A DNA stretch of 64,000 nt from Mycogone perniciosa (lineage: Eukaryota; Ascomycota; Sordariomycetes; Hypocreales; Hypocreaceae): assembly GCA_025331125.1 (NCBI GenBank), contig JAOALB010000041.1, positions 287,062-351,061 of the forward strand. The letters are read 5' to 3'. Position 1 is the first letter of the stretch, and each line of letters opens with the position of its first letter. Below, piece by piece: positions 21,945 to 34,924 of the stretch. Position numbers and translations under genes: made by a program. The notes under the pieces were generated by a model that saw only the letters and a program-made list of their open reading frames with translations, did not search any database and had not been told where the DNA came from.

Positions 21945-22083
21945 AAATATAGTTTTATTAAATTAACCAATATATTAAAGAATTTAAATTAGTGTAATAG
22001 TATATAATAATAGATATAATAAAAGGTCTCTCTTACATAATAACCTTAATTATAATATACATATATATTAACTCCCCCCTTTG
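21945..22083 (-). repeat. LTR-like segment with a polypurine-like tract, copy L1
   Basis: Resembles 38965-39112: both share AGTATAGT/TATAGTTTTATTA-type starts, TATAATAATA and an end ATATATTAACTCCCCCCTTT. Read on the minus strand the end is AAAGGGGGGAGTTAAT, which resembles a retrotransposon polypurine tract followed by an LTR start. A partial copy without this end lies at 23545-23636. Confidence 0.5.
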
Positions 22084-22280
22084 AAAATATTATAGCTATT
22101 TTAATTATTTTATTTTTTTGATTTACATATTAAATTAATTAATTTTATTCTTATTATTTATAAGTGTTTAAATTATAATTTTATTTATTTAATATATTGA
22201 AATAATTAATATGTATTTTATTTTTAAATAATTATATAGTTAATTAATAATATTAGTATTACTATTAATTATATAGAGCA

Positions 22281-22660
22281 ATGCTATTTATATACATAGT
22301 TTATACGTTACCCGCAAAAATCTCCCTACAGCTCCTTATACTTTACAACTTAAACTACAGCAACATTATTAACGCCGTTACAATAATAAATATCCCTATT
22401 AACCCTCTATTAACTTAGTTTAAAGAGATAACTAGCTTTAATTTTATGAAAAAGGGGATATATAAAAGTTTGCCAGCTATATAGCTAAAAGAATAGTTAT
22501 CTTTTATATAGGTAAATAAAGGGGGTAATAAAGATTTATATTTTAAAGTAATTTAAGATAATATAAATAGCTATTATATAAAAAATTAAATAATAGGGTA
22601 TAAAGAGCTATAGTAAGATTTTTGCAGGTAATATATAAAATATTTATATACATAGCACTA
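22281..22660. mobile_element. TIR element family III, copy 1
   Basis: Inverted arms of about 60 bases: the left arm reads TGCTATTTATATACATAG then ACCCGCAAAAATCTCC; the right arm is its reverse complement ending CATAGCACTA. The internal 260 bases are non-coding. A second copy lies at 25794-26227. Confidence 0.8.
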
Positions 22661-23122
22661 TTTATTATATATTACCTTTATAATTTAATTAGTAATTTTA
22701 TATTGTTTTATTTTATATATTTCACTTTCCAACTTTCCTTTAATAATCATTTTTATTATTTAATTTAAGTAAAGTATTTTTATTATTATTAATATTTTTT
22801 TTATTTAATACTACTAAAAAGTAGATTATTTTGAAATATATTACTTTAAATAGTATATTTATATATATAACTTTTATTATCTGTTTAAAACTTCTTTTAA
22901 TATCTTATTTACTTCCTTATTTATATTTATTAAATTCATATAAGTATTATTAATTATTATATTTTCAAGTTATATAATTAAAATTTAACTTCTTTATTCT
23001 TTTCTTCTTTTTTCTATTTTTTCTATTCCTTCAAATTTCTTTTTTATTTCAATTTAAACCTTTTTCATTGAAAAGCTTAATATTTATTAATACCTTATAT
23101 ATCTTTCAGTATCTATTATGTA

Positions 23123-23266
23123 GGTGATCGGTGGTTAGTGTTAGAAAGTAAAAAAGAGTATATAGAAACTAAAAGCCAAGGTCGGAAACTATCAAAGGCT
23201 ACCGAGTTGTTATCCTCCACTATATAGTGGCAATAGCGCAAGCTGTTGTCAGGTATGTCTATGCTA
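23123..23266 (+). repeat. Structured hairpin repeat, copy H2
   Basis: Moderately mutated copy. It keeps GTTAGAAAGTAAAAAAGAG, CCACTATATAGTGG and GGCAATAGCGCAAGCTGTTG. The main stem stays paired through G-U wobbles and is capped by GCAA. Confidence 0.75.
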
Positions 23267-24137
23267 GTATTTTAATACATTTAAAAAGGTTTTACTTGAT
23301 ATATATATATATATATATATATACTAAATATAAACTTTAAAGTAAATTAAATAACATAATACTTATATTTAAATTAAAGAAAAAAGAATAACTACTTTGT
23401 TTATAACTAAATATAATATGTTTTATAAGACATTAAATGTTAGATATATTTTATTTAAATGTTTAATATTTATAACTATAGTAGATATTATATATTATGC
23501 TTTCTATATATAATTTATATAATATATATAATGCCTTTTAATATTAATAAAGTATTAATAAAATATATAGTTTTATTACATTACGTAATAAACAAAGGAA
23601 TCTAAACTAGTATAGTAGTATATAATAATATGTATACATATCTGTTAATCCTCTTTTAGGTTTATATGTTTAATTGTCTTTATTAACTCTTTAATATATA
23701 GACTAGTATTAATACTTTATCTGCTTACATTTATAAGCTTTTGAACTTTTTCAATAACTTTATCTAGTAATTTAGTTTTCTCTTTCTGTTTTTATAGTAT
23801 TATAAAGTTTAAGATTAGCTGGGTTAAAGTTTATTAAAGTTTTTGATTTATTTCAGTTAGCTTTTTAATAGTATTTATATATTTATTTATTAAATTAATT
23901 AATATTATTATTGTTTTTTATAGGTTTCTAGACTACAGCTTTATTTATTTAATATATTTCAATAACTAATTTAATATTATAATTAATATTTAATTTATTT
24001 TTAAGTAACTATATTACTATCTAATAATATTAATATTAATAATAATTATTATTATTAAGTTTACTGTTTATAGCTATAGTGCTAGTTTTTTCTATATATA
24101 TACTTACTAGTATTCATATAGGTTATTAATTGCTTTT

Positions 24138-24284
24138 ATCACGAAAGTGATGGTCAACCAGAGTCAGAGTGAAAAAGCATGTAGAAGCTAAACTAATGTC
24201 AGGACTGTAAAGGGCTATCTAGTGGTTGTCCTTCACCACACAAAGTGGCAACAGCGCAAGCTGTTGCCAGGCACGTCAGTGCCA
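24138..24284 (+). mobile_element. 147-base structured hairpin element, best-preserved copy H3
   Basis: Inserted into retrotransposon-like copy A: copy B has a single GCTTTT where copy A has GCTTTT on both sides (24132-24137 and 24285-24290), so this is a 6-base target duplication. It is far less AT-rich than its surroundings. It contains three perfect hairpins: ATCAC-GAAA-GTGAT (24138-24151), GGCAACAGC-GCAA-GCTGTTGCC (24247-24268) and GGCAC-GTCA-GTGCC (24270-24283), plus a weaker GTGGT/ACCAC stem. It has no ORF, no poly(A) tail and no TG...CA ends, so it is neither a plain solo LTR nor a standard SINE. Confidence 0.75.
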
Positions 24285-25793
24285 GCTTTTATAACTTGAT
24301 ATATAATTTTATATCATTTTATTTAATATATTTATATCTTTAACTTATTGTTTAATATTATATTTAATATTAAAATATTATATTGCCATATTTAATCCAT
24401 TATTTTTACTATAAGCTTTTTAAAGCTATTTATTAACGGTTAAAGTCTTTTAATAGCCTTTTATTTCAGAATATAATTAATCATTTTAGTTTTAACTATT
24501 TATTATAAGTAAAGGCTTTTTATTACTATTAATATATCCCCTTTATTTAAAATCAATAAAAAGCTTATTATGTTTTAATGTATTATTTTAAATAATATAT
24601 TAGTATTAATTGTTTTTACTTTATCTTTAATATTATCTTTTTCTTCATTTAATATACTATTTATCCTTTTATCTGCATTTATCTGCATTTATATTATTAT
24701 TATTAATTATTATATATTTAGCCATATAGTTCAATTAAACTCTTTTATTCCCTTTATTTATCTTTTATTGCTATATTCTTCATTTCTTTAAATTCTTTTT
24801 TTATCTTTATTATAACCTTTTATATAAAAAAAAGCGTATGATTACTTATAAAATAGTATTTAATAATAATCAACATAAAATTAAATATTTTATAGTTTAT
24901 TAAAAAAGTAATTAATCTTCTATTAATATTACAGTTTACCTTTTTAAAGTTTAAAATAATAATTATTATATTTATTATTATAGCTAATAAACTATAAGCT
25001 TTTTTATAATTTAGATTTATTCTTTAACCTCTATTAGCTTTTTATTTATATCTTAATATTTTAATTAATTTAAAAAGCCTTTACTTTTAACATATATTTT
25101 AAAGTAAATTATATAACATAATTCTGTTATTTTAATTCAATAAAAATATTTCTATTCCTTTTTTATTAATATATATTCTTTACATAATCCGTTTATATTA
25201 TTATATTATTATATATCTCTTTTATTCTATTTTAAAATGATAGTTTTCAATAATTATTTTACATTTACTATTAATTCAAATAAACTTTATCTCTTCTAAT
25301 ATAATTTTAATATTAACTGCTTTAATAAAATTACATTAATTTACCTACTTAAATTAATAAAGCTATATATATATAATACAATATTAATATATAAAATAAT
25401 GTTTAAAGTAAATAAAAATATAATAAGTTAAAAAAAAGTAAAAAAAAACTTTTTATAAAATTTAAAATTATAATAAAAGGTTTAATAGTTAATAGCCCTT
25501 TATATTTATTGTTTACTTTATGGTATTTAAATTTTCTTTATTTATTATTTATTAATATTTAAATTAACAAAATAACTTCTAAAATAACATTTTCTTTTTT
25601 TCATTATTATTTTTATAGCTTTGATTAATAACCATATTTAAATTTTTATTCATAAAATATTTATTACTTTTTTAAATTCTTCTATTAATATTTATTTATA
25701 AAAGTCTTTAATTGAATATTTTTCTTCAAATTTCTATACACTATATACTACTATTAAAATGAATTACTTTTATTAAATTTATTTATTATAAAT

Positions 25794-26227
25794 AGTGGTA
25801 TTTATATAGATTAAAATTGCTACTTATATAAATAGCTTATATACTATTTATTAAAATCTTTTTATAGCTTTTTATACTTTATAACTTAAACTATAGTAAT
25901 AATACTATCATAGTAATATTATTAGCACTATTATAATAATAAATATCTTTATTAACCCTTTATTAATTTAGTTTAAAGAGATAATTAGCTTTAATCTTAT
26001 TAAAAAGAGGATTAATAAAATTCTATTACTTCTATATCTAAACGAATAATTATCTATTATATAAGCAAAGAATAAAGGTTTATTAGTTAAAGTAATTTAA
26101 TATACTATAATAGCTATTATATAAATAATTAAATTATAAAGTATAGAGAGTTATAAAGAGACTTTTATAGGTAGCAAATAAACTATTTATATAAATAGCA
26201 ATTTTTATTTATATAAATAGCACTACT
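25794..26227. mobile_element. TIR element family III, copy 2 (nested)
   Basis: Shares its centre with copy 1 (AACTTAAACTA.AG.AA, AACCCTTTATTAATTTAGTT, AAAGAGATAATTAGCTTTAA). It sits inside retrotransposon-like copy A at a place where copy B is uninterrupted. Its terminal motif TATATAAATAG is present twice near each end, suggesting a duplicated terminus. Confidence 0.75.
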
Positions 26228-28181
26228 CTTTATTATATTCTATACTATATCTTTTTTATTAAATAAAGTATTTTATTTAAAACATATTCTCTTTTTTAAT
26301 TTACTTATCTTTTCATTTCTTTTTGCTATTTCTTTTTTCCCTTTAACTATTATTAAATTTAAAAATTGATTTACTTATGAAATACATTTACCTTTTTTAA
26401 ACTTCAATATAAATATACCATTAAAGCAATATTATACATTTTTATTTTAAAGGGAATTTTAATTTACAAATTAATAGGCTAACTCTTTTAACTACTTAAA
26501 AAGGTTTTATTTACTATTAAAATTATTTCTATAATAGCGCTTTAAATATATCTTATCTTTTATTTAAACTTTTATTAGCCTATATATTTTATTATATAAA
26601 TATTTAATATTTATTATTGTAATATTCATTATATATTATACTTTTTTAATTTTAATATTATTTCTTTCTATGATTATTTTCAAATTATGATTATTAATAT
26701 ATTAAATAAATAATTGCTTTTAAGTAGGTTTCAAAACACTTTAAATTTCTCTTTTGATAGTTTGATAACAAAATTCACTATAATTATATAATGTGGTTAA
26801 ATTAATTTAATTATTAATTGCGCTTTTTCTTAGCTATTATTATTGATTTATTATCATTTTTAAATAAACTTATAATAATTTACTTATTTTTTATTTACTG
26901 TACGTTTTGATAAAAAAATATATCTTTTTTAAACTATATTTATTTTATATATATTAATATAAATATTTCTATTATAAGCTACCTTTAAAATTTATAATAT
27001 ATAATTTTAAATTATATATAATAATATTATTTCATTTCATTTAATTTAATAAAAGAGATTATTTTTAATTTTAATTTTTATATTAATTATATATTTATAT
27101 TTAACTTTTTTTTCTATTTTTAATAGTTTAAGTATTTAAATTAACGGTTTCTTCAAAGTATACTTTTTATAAACTTTAATATAATACTTTTATTTATTTA
27201 TATAGTGATTATAGTAAAATATATATTTTCTTTTTAAATATTATTTAGCTTATTTAATACGTTTAAATCATTAATATCCTTTTACCTTTTAGTATATTCT
27301 TTCAATTTATAATTAAAATAATATATTCAAAGTTAAATTTATATAATTTAAAATATAACATATATTGCTCACTATAATTAGCTTCAATAAATCAATATAT
27401 TTATTCATTAATCATTCACCTTTATTAAATTTAATAATAATCTTATAATATAAGTTACTATTTTTTGTATTACTATCTAGTCTATTAAAATAATTTTATT
27501 TATTTATACTAATTAAATCATAGCTTTTAACTTTTTATTTATTTACATTAAATTTATTACTTTTAAGTTTTATACAGGTTCTTAAAATTATACTTAAATA
27601 AACCTTTTATTAGACTATGATAGACCTATAAACTTATAATGAAGGGGGAAAGTAGACTAAAGCTAGGGGTTTTCTAAATAATATTAACTAAATAAACAAT
27701 ATAATTAAAATATTTATACTTTAATTAAGCAATATTTCTATAAAACATTAATTAAATAAATTAACTAAACCTAATTTTTTATTACATTTAATTAATCAAC
27801 CTTTTTATTACATTTATTTTAAGAATTATATTAATACCTTTCAATTAACTAATTTTCTTAAATACTATATAAAAACTATACTTTATTATATTCTTAAATC
27901 TATAAACAATTTCAATTATAAGCTATTTAATTCTTCATAATATTTATTTACTACATTTATAATAAAGGCTTTTCAATTAATAATTAAATAAAAGTTTTAT
28001 TTAATAATTTCTTTTATATATTTTATATTTTCAACAAATATTACCTTTTAGTTTATATTATAATAGTTAAGTTCAAAATATTATGTATTATATATTATTC
28101 TAATAATAACACTGTTTTTAAATCAAAATTTATAACTCTCTTTCATTATTTTTCTTTTTATATAATCTTAATTTATATTTA

Positions 28182-30930
28182 TAGCATTACTATTTGTATA
28201 TATATATATTTGTATGTATATATAACCGTTGAACTTGCCCTACTTTCCCTGCCACCTATACCCTGCCACTAAAATCTAATATATGCTATAAATAAATTAA
28301 AATGCGCTAATAATAGGAAATATAGTAAAGCGCGCGCAATTTTATTATTATTGATTTATTATATAAAATCCTTAATTGCTGCTTTTTATTTATTAGCCCA
28401 ACACCTATATATACTTTAGCCCTTTTATTTACTCCTCTATATAGCTTGTCGTATAGTATCTTATAGAGCTAGGATAACCTGCTTAAGTTTTATATTTAGT
28501 ATATTATTGCATTATACTAATAATATAGGTGCCCTGCTTTAACCATAAGGCTAACTATAATGCTGACTTTATAGTCAGCTTTAGCTATTACTTTAAAAAG
28601 CCTATAATAAAGCTGCTATAGCTTTACTCTAGCTTTAGCTTTATAAAAACTAATATATTTATATTTTTTTATTACTTTATATAGTAGGCTGTAACCTTTA
28701 TAGTATATGCAATTTATTTACTTTAAACTTTAAAAGGTTTTAATACATTTTAGTATTTAATTTCATAGTCTAACCTTAACTTTAACTAAGTTATTAAAAC
28801 TGATAAGGCTAGTTAAATTATATAGTATTAGGCTAAATATTAAAGTTAAAGGTAATATAGGTAATATAAAGGTTTAAAGGTAATATAAAGCTATTATTTT
28901 AAACGATATTAAGCTGGCTATAAAGGCTTTTCATAATAGCTAGTGTATAGATTTAACAGAGAGGTTAATTGAAGTTGAATAGCTTTTAAAGCTACTATTA
29001 TGAATATATATTACTTTTTAAAAGTATGATTTTAGCTACAAGTTATTTAAAGATAATATATTTATAAAGGAATATATACTATAATATAGAATAACTGATA
29101 TAAAAATATCATAGCATTAAATTACACTTTTTCTATTAATATTATAGTTAGTAAAGTAGTATTAATAAAACAGAAATTATATAGTATTATATATAACTAG
29201 AATATTAATATTTTTAAGCTATTAGTGAATATTATTATTTTTTTGCAATTTTATTATTATCTTTATAGTTTATTGAATATAAATATACTTTTGAATTTTA
29301 ATTATTTTAATAAGGGTATCATAAGAATATTAAAAGTCTATTACATTTATTAATAAATAAAACTTTAAATTTTTATAAATACGTTTAATTAAACTATTTA
29401 CTTATTAATTAAAGTTATAATATTTATTAACATAATATTTTATCTATCAATACTGCTATAATATATATTTATAAAGAATATACTATAAAATATTATATTA
29501 AGACTTGAAATGAATATCTTTCATTACACACGACATATATTCAAATTTATCCTCTTTTTTAATAAAAATAATATATTTTCATATTTAAAATATACTACTA
29601 TTAATTATAGATAATAATATTATTAAAAGTATATAGCTTATTAAAATTATTAACATTATTAAAGTTATTACAATTCTTTTACTATTAAAATATTTTCATT
29701 TTAATTTAACTTTAATTTATATATTTATATTAATACAACAGATATTAAGTTATTATTATAAAGGAAAACTTTTTTCAAAGTATTTCAAAGTATAGATTTT
29801 TTATTTATAATAGTAACTATTAATTTAAGCGCTTTGATTTGTTAATAGAGGCAATTAAATTATTTATAAAGCTATTAATAGCCTTTTTGTTTTTTGACAT
29901 TTATAAAGGTAAATATAAAATAAATTAATCATTAATCATTAATTACTTTAATCATTTAAAATAAATATATTTTAAACATATTAGTTTCATATGTATTATT
30001 AAAGTTAAAGGCCTTTAACAAATACCTTTCTATTACTTTATATTAAAAATAAATCTAATATACACCTATAATACAATTACTTTTTATTATATTTAATATA
30101 ATATTCCATATTACTAGATTAAAGTAATAAAATAAAGGTTTAAGTAGCAGTTATACCTTTAAAAGCTTTTTATGATACCTATTAATAATTATTATATATA
30201 TTATATTTGAATAAATTGAAAGAAAGGCTATAGTTATAATAGCCATTAAATACTTAATAAAATTACTTTTAGTTAATCGTATTAATAATTCAAGTAATAA
30301 TATAACTATAGCTAATATATTATAACATAACTTTATGAATACCTATAAAGGTAAAAGGGCACTGTTTATTATTCTTATAAATACAAATAATATAGTTTAG
30401 TTAAGTTTTATTATTAAAGTTATATTTACTACTATTAAACTTTTTAATAACAGTAATACTATTGTTGCAATGAAAGGATAATAAAATGTAAATAATTCTT
30501 TATAAAAGCTAAAAAGGTTTAAAGGCAGCAGGAGTAAGATGTTTTCTTTATTATCCTCGTCTTTATTAGGCAGGGTATTAGCTAGTTTATTTATTGGTTA
30601 TTTAGCTAAAGTATTACAGTCTTTATTTAAGCTATTAAGATTATTAAAGATAAAGTTAATATCTATAGCGGCTGCAGGCAATATAGGCAGGCTATAAAGT
30701 TAAATAGTAATCGCTTTAAAAATTTAATATGTAAAAAGATTGTAATAGGCAGTGAAATTATAAAGCTGTAAAGCTATATTTTATAAGGAATTTTAATTAA
30801 CTTTTATTTAAGCTGATAATTTACTATATAGAATTAAGTTTAGTATATAGGATATAGGGAATTAGCTAAAAATTAAATAGGGTAAATTTAAAAGTTATAT
30901 ATAAAGAGAAATATATATATAGTAATTCTT
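28182..30930. mobile_element. TIR element family I, long version (about 2.75 kb)
   Basis: The left end (ATTACTATTTGTATATATAT, then GAACTTGCCCTACTTTCC) and right end (GGGTAAATTTAAAAGTTATA, then ATATAGTAATTCTT) match the two ends of the roughly 545-base copy at 31957-32500. The left 250 bases also match that copy (GCGCTAATAATAGGAAATAT, CCTTAATTGCTGCTTTTTAT). The extra 2.2 kb could be the body of a former autonomous parent, or later insertions. No frame survives. Confidence 0.55.
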
Positions 30931-31317
30931 TATTTTCAGAAAGTTCAAAATTAAATTACTTTCAATTTATATAAAAGTTATATAATAATCTTAGACTTAA
31001 CGTTATTCTACTTAAAAGAACATAATAAATCTTTTTATATAAATTAAAGACTTATAATTATAGTTTATAATTTTATTATTGGAAAGGTTCAGTCTTTACA
31101 ATATATATAAAAAGTAATTTTCAATTGAATTGATTATTCTTAAATATATTTTTAAAGACTTTAATATTAATTAATATAATTACTTTTATAAAGTAATAAG
31201 TCTCTTTTGGCTAAAAATATATAAATTATTAATTTAATATAAAAGACTTATTAAATAATATTCAGTTAATTCTTATATTAAAAGTAAACATAATTTAAAG
31301 TTTTAAAGTTTTAAAAC

Positions 31318-31425
31318 AATTAGCACAGATACACTTAATAATAGCTGTATGGATATACTTAACAATAGCTTAAAGGCTGTTGCTACCTTATTATAGATAA
31401 TAGTGCATAATATAGCTTTACTTCT
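31318..31425 (-). repeat. Structured hairpin repeat, copy H5 (longer subtype)
   Basis: On the minus strand it reads GGAGAAGTAAAGCTATATTA, then GGTAGCAACAGCC and ATACAGCTATTATTAAGTGT, matching the H4 copy near 59925-60035. The GCAACAG stem shared with H1-H3 is present. Confidence 0.6.
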
Positions 31426-31956
31426 CCTCTAGTCAACTTTATCAATTCATCTTCTTATCCTATTTCCTTCTACTTTAAAAGCTTTCTTTCATTATATTAT
31501 AACATTATTATATTATATTATTTTCTTACAAAATATAACATTTCTTATAATATTTCCTTATTATTAAGAAGTTTATTATTATCTATTCTTCTATAATAAT
31601 ATCCTGTTATATATTCTTTTATATGAATATACTATTATACATTATGATATATATTCTTAACATAATAGTTATATCCTTTTATTATATAAAAAGGAATTGT
31701 TACAAATATAATTCATATGATCATAAATAGCCTTAAACTAAAGCATTAATAAATATAATGTGTTTACTTTTATTATTAATAGTATATTAATTCATTTCAT
31801 TGTTAAATACTTCTGTTATTCAACCTTTAATAAACTTTATAATTTATTTTATTTATTAATAGCATTTTATAAAAAAATCTAAAGATAGTTTATAATATTT
31901 CATATTAATTAATAATTTTAATTAAATAATACAATACCAGTTATAATAAATAAAGA

Positions 31957-32500
31957 GAATTACTATTTATATATATATATTTCTATTTGCATATAACTTT
32001 CAAATTTGCCTTACTTTCACCGCTATCTCTGCCCCGCCGTTAAAATTCAATACATAAAGTATAAAATATAGTGTATATTAAATAATATAAATGTATTAAA
32101 AAGCGCTAATCATAGGAAATATATTTAAGCGCCCGCAATTACTTTATATATTATTATTAATTGATTATATATACTAAATCCTTAATTGCTGCTTTTTATA
32201 TATTACCTTAACGGCTGTATACACTTCAGTCTTCTTTAAGTTCAGTCTTTAATATATTACTGCGTTATAAAGCCTGCAATTAGCTGCTATAGCCCTGCTT
32301 TGGCCTTAGCTCTATAATGCCTGTAATGCCTGTGTTCTTTTATTGCTTTGTGTGGCAGTTAGAGGCGGTATAGGTAGTTTAGAGGCTGAAAGGCAAGATA
32401 TTGTTTTAGGGGATACAAGGAATCGACTGAAAAGTAAGTGGGGCAAATTTAAAAGTTATATATAAATAGAAATATGCATGTATATTAATAGTAATTCTTT
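31957..32500 (+). mobile_element. TIR element family I, short copy
   Basis: About 545 bases with inverted ends: AATTACTATTTATATATATA...AACTTTCAAATTTGCC on the left and GGGCAAATTTAAAAGTTATA...ATTAATAGTAATTCTT on the right. The internal part is non-coding and relatively G+C-rich (GCCTGTGTTCTTTTATTGC, GTGGCAGTTAGAGGCGG). It is the best-preserved member of the family in the window. Confidence 0.85.
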
Positions 32501-33230
32501 AAATAAAAGTTAATAAAAAATATATTTCTTTATTTAAATTTAAATAAACTTTCTAAAGGAATAAATAATTTATAAGTAAATAGTACTATAATTTAATAAA
32601 ATATTGGTTTATTAACAAATAGTATTAAAGATAATAGAATAAATTTAAAATAAATAAAAATAATTTATATAAATATTTTAAAAGAAAGGTTGAATTTTAT
32701 AAATTACTATTTTATAATTGAATAAATTAAGAACTATTTACTTATTTTTAATGAGTTTTAATTATAATTATATATAGTTAATTTTAAATCAATAAAGTAA
32801 AGAGTATTAATAAAATTAATAAATAAAATACATTTATATATAAACAATAAAAATATTAAAAATATATTTTATAGTTTATTTATATTTATATTCATATTAA
32901 GCTATTTCTATAAAAAGTTTTATTTACATTTAATATAGTTATAAAATTAAATAAATACTTTAATTTTTATAAAAATAATAAATTTAATAAATATTAATTA
33001 AAAAGCCTTTTAAGTATTAACTTAATAGGATTAATATATCTTTAATAAAAGATCAAGTATTTACTTTATAAAAAGAACTATATTTATTAATATTAAAACA
33101 CTTATCAAATTATATTAACGCGATTCATTAAGTTTAAAACTTCATTTCTTTCATAACGGTATATCCTTGTTTTATGCAGATAAGCTCTAAAATAATATTA
33201 AAGTGAACTTTTAATGTAATAAATATAGAT

Positions 33231-33840
33231 TAATGCTATTAGAACAAATATAAATTGCTACTGGAACAGATAATCTCTGCGCCTATATAGAAATCTTCTT
33301 GGCTTTTAATTCCTCGATCTCCTATAACACCTTTAACTATAACAACAATATTGATTTTATATATTATAATGGATTTCCCTTTAGATTGGTTATTGGCCTA
33401 ATATGGCAATGCTGCAGATAACTTTGAAAGTGAAGACTAGCCGCAGTCGCCTTTACAGGGGCCTAAAATATCCAGTCAACGTTCTAGCGGCTATAGTAAA
33501 TCGCGGGTTATAAAAGCTTCTAACCAATAAAGCTGTATCTCTGCTATAGCAGTATTGACCTAGATTAAAGAGATTAAAGAGATTATTCTAGCTATATCGC
33601 CAGAATAATAATCAGCCTAAAGCAATATAGATAAATAAATAGAATGTATATTAAAGATTGATTATTTAAGGGAATTTAATTGTATTAAAATATGTAGCTG
33701 TAGATGTTATATTATATACTGTAATTAAATATTATATAAAGGAGTAAGTTATATATTAGAGGAAGTTGCAGGCAGAGTTTCTATATAGGCGCATAGACTA
33801 TCTGTTCTAATAGGAATTAATATCTATTCTAATAGCATTA
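33231..33840. mobile_element. TIR element family II, complete copy
   Basis: Inverted ends of about 60 bases: TAATGCTATTAGAACAAATA...CGCCTATATAGAAA on the left and its reverse complement, ending AATAGCATTA, on the right. The centre is less AT-rich than the flanks (CCGCAGTCGCCTTTACAGGG). Length about 610 bases, no ORF. A second copy is at 61565-63070, and a lone left end at about 58250-58330. Confidence 0.85.
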
Positions 33841-34924
33841 CTTTAAATATAGAAATATAGAAAAGGGTTTGCTTTTTATTAATGAATTAATACCTTTATT
33901 AATAGATTTAGAGTAAATATAAATTAAATATAGCAGCAGTTAAATATAATAATACATTACAATAAGGAATATATATGTAAAACGATCTACTTTATAGATC
34001 TACTATAATAGTTGAATATTTCGGTATTAGAATTAAAAAAGAAAGCTATAGTATAGCGGGATGTTTTATGATTAATAGGTTAATAATGAATATAAAGGAA
34101 TATTACTACACTTTAATAAAAAGGCTATAATATATTAAGTTAAATAGTATATTAATAACTATAATAATACTTACTTTATTAGCCTTTATTATTTTTTAGT
34201 ATAATAATTTATAGAGGGATAATATATCTTTAAAGCCAGTAGTAAAGTAAATAAAGTAAATGCTAATTTAAATGAATTTAATAAATAAGTTTAATTAAAT
34301 AAATATTATAAAAAACCAATTATAATGAATTTATTTTATGAGCGTTTATATAAAAATATATATAAATTAAAGTTTTAATAATTTAACTATACAATTAATT
34401 AAACTTATATTATATATAAAGATAATTATATGAATAAACAGTATAATATTAATATCTTGAAAGATAATAACCCTATATTTAAAAACGTAAAGATAATGTT
34501 ATATATAAAGATATTAGTAATTTGAATTTTATATTTAAAGATTTAGAATAAATAAAGGATTTATGTAAGTAAATATAAGTACAGTAACTATTAAATATTT
34601 ACTTATATTTCTAAATATCTTTAAGCGCTTAAAGCATTCTTTATATAATAAAGTATTTTATAATAATAATACTTTATAGTAATATTCAAAAATATTAATA
34701 GTACATATAAAGGAGATTATAACTTTAAAAGAATAAAATATTTTATATATTATATAAAATTTATTATTTAATAAATATTATTAAATTATTTAAATTCCAT
34801 TAAATAATATTTAATAAAGGTTATTATAGGAAAAGTAAATTTAATTATTAAAGCGCGCTCAATTTAGAAAGGTAGAAATGAAATTAAAGGAATTTACAGT
34901 ATATATTTATACCTCATTTAACTT

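Larger units (their letters stand above)
23640..27590 (-). mobile_element. Retrotransposon-like body, copy A
   Basis: Nearly colinear with 39290-43045. The match starts at TTAATCCTCTTTTAGGTTTA and is still clear at TAGTCTATTAAAATAATT near the far end. It is interrupted by the H3 repeat (24138-24284) and TIR element III copy 2 (25794-26227), both absent from copy B. No intact frame remains. The minus-strand orientation is inferred from the polypurine-like tract near copy B and is uncertain. Confidence 0.65.

Noticed and set aside
24138..24284. Hammerhead-type ribozyme in the structured repeat.
   Set aside because: A GAAA is present but the CTGATGA core and a matching cleavage site are not.
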